From contig JALRJA010000141.1 of the NCBI GenBank assembly GCA_023255235.1, positions 1 through 6,948 of the forward strand: DNA of 6,948 nt, in the 5' to 3' direction. This DNA comes from Flaviramulus sp. GTDB taxonomy: Bacteria > Bacteroidota > Bacteroidia > Flavobacteriales > Flavobacteriaceae. Positions 5,740-6,948 of this stretch are shown here, in pieces (the stretch's first letter is position 1; each line of letters begins with the position of its first letter). Position numbers and translations under genes: made by a program. The notes beneath the pieces are model-generated. The model was given only the letters and a program-made list of their open reading frames with translations, was not told the origin of the DNA and made no database searches.

Positions 5740-6948
5740 TTATTTAATAACTAATTTTGTTGTTGCCAACTTATCATCCTCTTCTACCTTCAAAATATAA
5801 ATACCAGCTCTTAGATTTGATGTTTCTATTACTTCATTTGCTTCAACATTTTTTGAATATACTTGCTTACCAAGCATATCAAAAATTTTAATGGCTTTAG
5901 TATTATTTGAAGCTGTTGAAACAAAAAACTTACCTGTGTCTACAGGGTTAGGAAAAACCTTAAACCCTTCAATTGTAACTTTATTAGCTGACAAGGTTAT
6001 GGCGTTTACATTTGATGTATGTTTTGCATTTTTACCATACATAGGCCAACCCCCAGTTTGCAAACCAGTTGCTGAAGTTGTTAAGGCACTTAATTTACCA
6101 CCAGAAGCAGTTTCAACACCTACATATATTGTTCCGTCTGAATGTATGGCAACTGGAGATGTAATTTTAGTACCTAAACTTAAAGGTGTGTAAGCTTCTG
6201 TACCATCACTGTTAAGTACATAAAATGTTCCGCTTGTATCCCCAAAATATAGTCTGCCTAGGTTATCAATAGCAGGAACCACTTCAATTGTAGCACTTGC
6301 GGTATAAGTCCATAATATTGTACCATTCACAGGGTTAAATGCTTGCATTTTTCCACTAGCATTCCCTAAATACACAGTACCATCTGCAGCAACTGCAGGA
6401 CCTCCTTTCTCAGCATTTTCACCTGTAAAGGTTACTGACCACTTTTCAGTACCGTCTGCTGGGTTATACGCTTTCAAAACGCCATCACCTCCTGAATTAA
6501 GTTTAGCAGATGCATAAATTGTTCCATCATCTGCAAGTGCTATTGCTGAACTGGCATAACCACCTGACCCATATATTGCAGACCATTTTTGAGTGCCATC
6601 TGGGTTAATCGCATAAATATTATCGTTAGTTGCAATGGCATAAATAGTTCCATCAGATGCTATAGCGGGTACGCAATTAAAATCAGTTCCTGTCTCAAAA
6701 ATCCAATTCTGTGTTATTAAATCAAGTGTAAAGTTACGCACTCCTCTATCATTGTTATTACGAGTCATTATATAAACTTCTCCAGTTGCAGCAAACGCTG
6801 GAGCTGAATAGCGTACTCTGGAGTCCATGTAAAAGGTTCTTAAAGTATCACCCGTAGCGGCATTAAATCTATGTACACGCCTTCCATAATGACCACTAAT
6901 ATATACCGATCCATCGGCATTGATTGAAGGACTGGATATAACTTGATC
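5740..6948 (-). CDS. PQQ-like beta-propeller protein with T9SS sorting domain, C-terminal part
   Basis: The frame stays open to the right edge (40 more codons upstream of the Met codon at 6828), so this is the last 402 residues of a larger secreted protein. Seven similar repeats of about 40-50 residues are visible, each with a core like S-A-P-A-I-x-x-D-G-T-I-Y, often followed by a segment like A-x-N-P-x-D-G-T-x-x-W. This is the pattern of PQQ-type beta-propeller blades. The propeller ends in GGWPMYGKNAKHT (fragment residues 299-311), typical of the closing strand in such proteins. Residues about 329-402 (5743-5964) form a type A T9SS C-terminal domain, with FPNPV, IFDMLGKQVYS, LRAGIYILKV and final KLVIK. 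The protein should therefore cross the outer membrane by T9SS and be released or attached to the cell surface. No catalytic residues are evident, so a binding or structural role is as likely as an enzymatic one. The true start and any N-terminal domain are outside the window. Confidence 0.93.
   Translation of the reverse strand, partial: DQVISSPSINADGSVYISGHYGRRVHRFNAATGDTLRTFYMDSRVRYSAPAFAATGEVYIMTRNNNDRGVRNFTLDLITQNWIFETGTDFNCVPAIASDGTIYAIATNDNIYAINPDGTQKWSAIYGSGGYASSAIALADDGTIYASAKLNSGGDGVLKAYNPADGTEKWSVTFTGENAEKGGPAVAADGTVYLGNASGKMQAFNPVNGTILWTYTASATIEVVPAIDNLGRLYFGDTSGTFYVLNSDGTEAYTPLSLGTKITSPVAIHSDGTIYVGVETASGGKLSALTTSATGLQTGGWPMYGKNAKHTSNVNAITLSANKVTIEGFKVFPNPVDTGKFFVSTASNNTKAIKIFDMLGKQVYSKNVEANEVIETSNLRAGIYILKVEEDDKLATTKLVIK
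5743..5964 (-). other. T9SS type A C-terminal sorting domain (coding segment)
   Basis: The last 74 residues of the beta-propeller protein match the Por-secretion tail family: VFPNPVDTGKFFVS, then AIKIFDMLGKQVYS, NLRAGIYILKVE and TTKLVIK at the very end. Such domains are recognised by the type IX machinery and removed during export. The motif is diagnostic for Bacteroidota and is the strongest taxonomic clue in the window. Confidence 0.93.

Noticed and set aside
6826..6828. Met codon as the start of the propeller gene
   Set aside because: Forty upstream codons in the same frame encode another clear propeller repeat (PSINADGSIYVSG), so the gene continues past the right edge.
5760..6948. Periodic short near-repeats in the DNA as a possible tandem or CRISPR-like array
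   Set aside because: The similar short words simply encode the repeated DGTIY core of propeller blades. Spacing and sequence vary as expected for protein repeats.

Overview
The window comes from the chromosome of a low-GC, A/T-rich bacterium, almost certainly a member of the Bacteroidota and most likely a flavobacterium. Three things support this. The gene at the right edge ends in a type IX secretion (T9SS) sorting domain, which is restricted to that phylum. Shine-Dalgarno sequences are weak or absent, and candidate promoter motifs fit the Bacteroidota TAnnTTTG pattern. The two DUF368 genes, shikimate dehydrogenase and upstream TPR protein also form a gene order I recall from flavobacterial genomes.

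Left half, + strand (1-3281): a tightly packed probable operon. It starts with the 3' end of a TPR-repeat protein cut by the window edge. Two tandem, diverged DUF368 membrane proteins follow (PopT family, polyprenyl-phosphate translocases). The last gene is aroE (shikimate dehydrogenase). The first DUF368 gene abuts the second (stop codon, then ATG), and the second overlaps aroE by 4 bases (ATGA), so translation is probably coupled. The link between lipid-carrier recycling and aromatic biosynthesis may be only co-transcription.

Middle and right, - strand (6948-3326): three genes read leftward, converging on aroE over a 44-base gap. The rightmost is a 3'-terminal fragment of a PQQ-type beta-propeller protein with a C-terminal T9SS sorting domain. 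It is followed by a 17-bp inverted repeat that looks like a transcription terminator. Next come a lipoprotein glycerophosphodiester phosphodiesterase and an organophosphate:phosphate antiporter-type MFS transporter. The latter two make biochemical sense as a scavenging pair: the lipoprotein would release sn-glycerol 3-phosphate from deacylated phospholipids outside the inner membrane, and the antiporter would import it in exchange for phosphate.

No rRNA, tRNA, CRISPR array, insertion sequence or phage gene is visible, and no gene-free stretch exceeds about 100 bases. Most of the content is ordinary. The points most worth a second look are the diverged second DUF368 paralogue, with its altered signature motif and insertion, and the non-canonical signature and catalytic-region residues in the transporter and phosphodiesterase. 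I do not see a clearly new system here.
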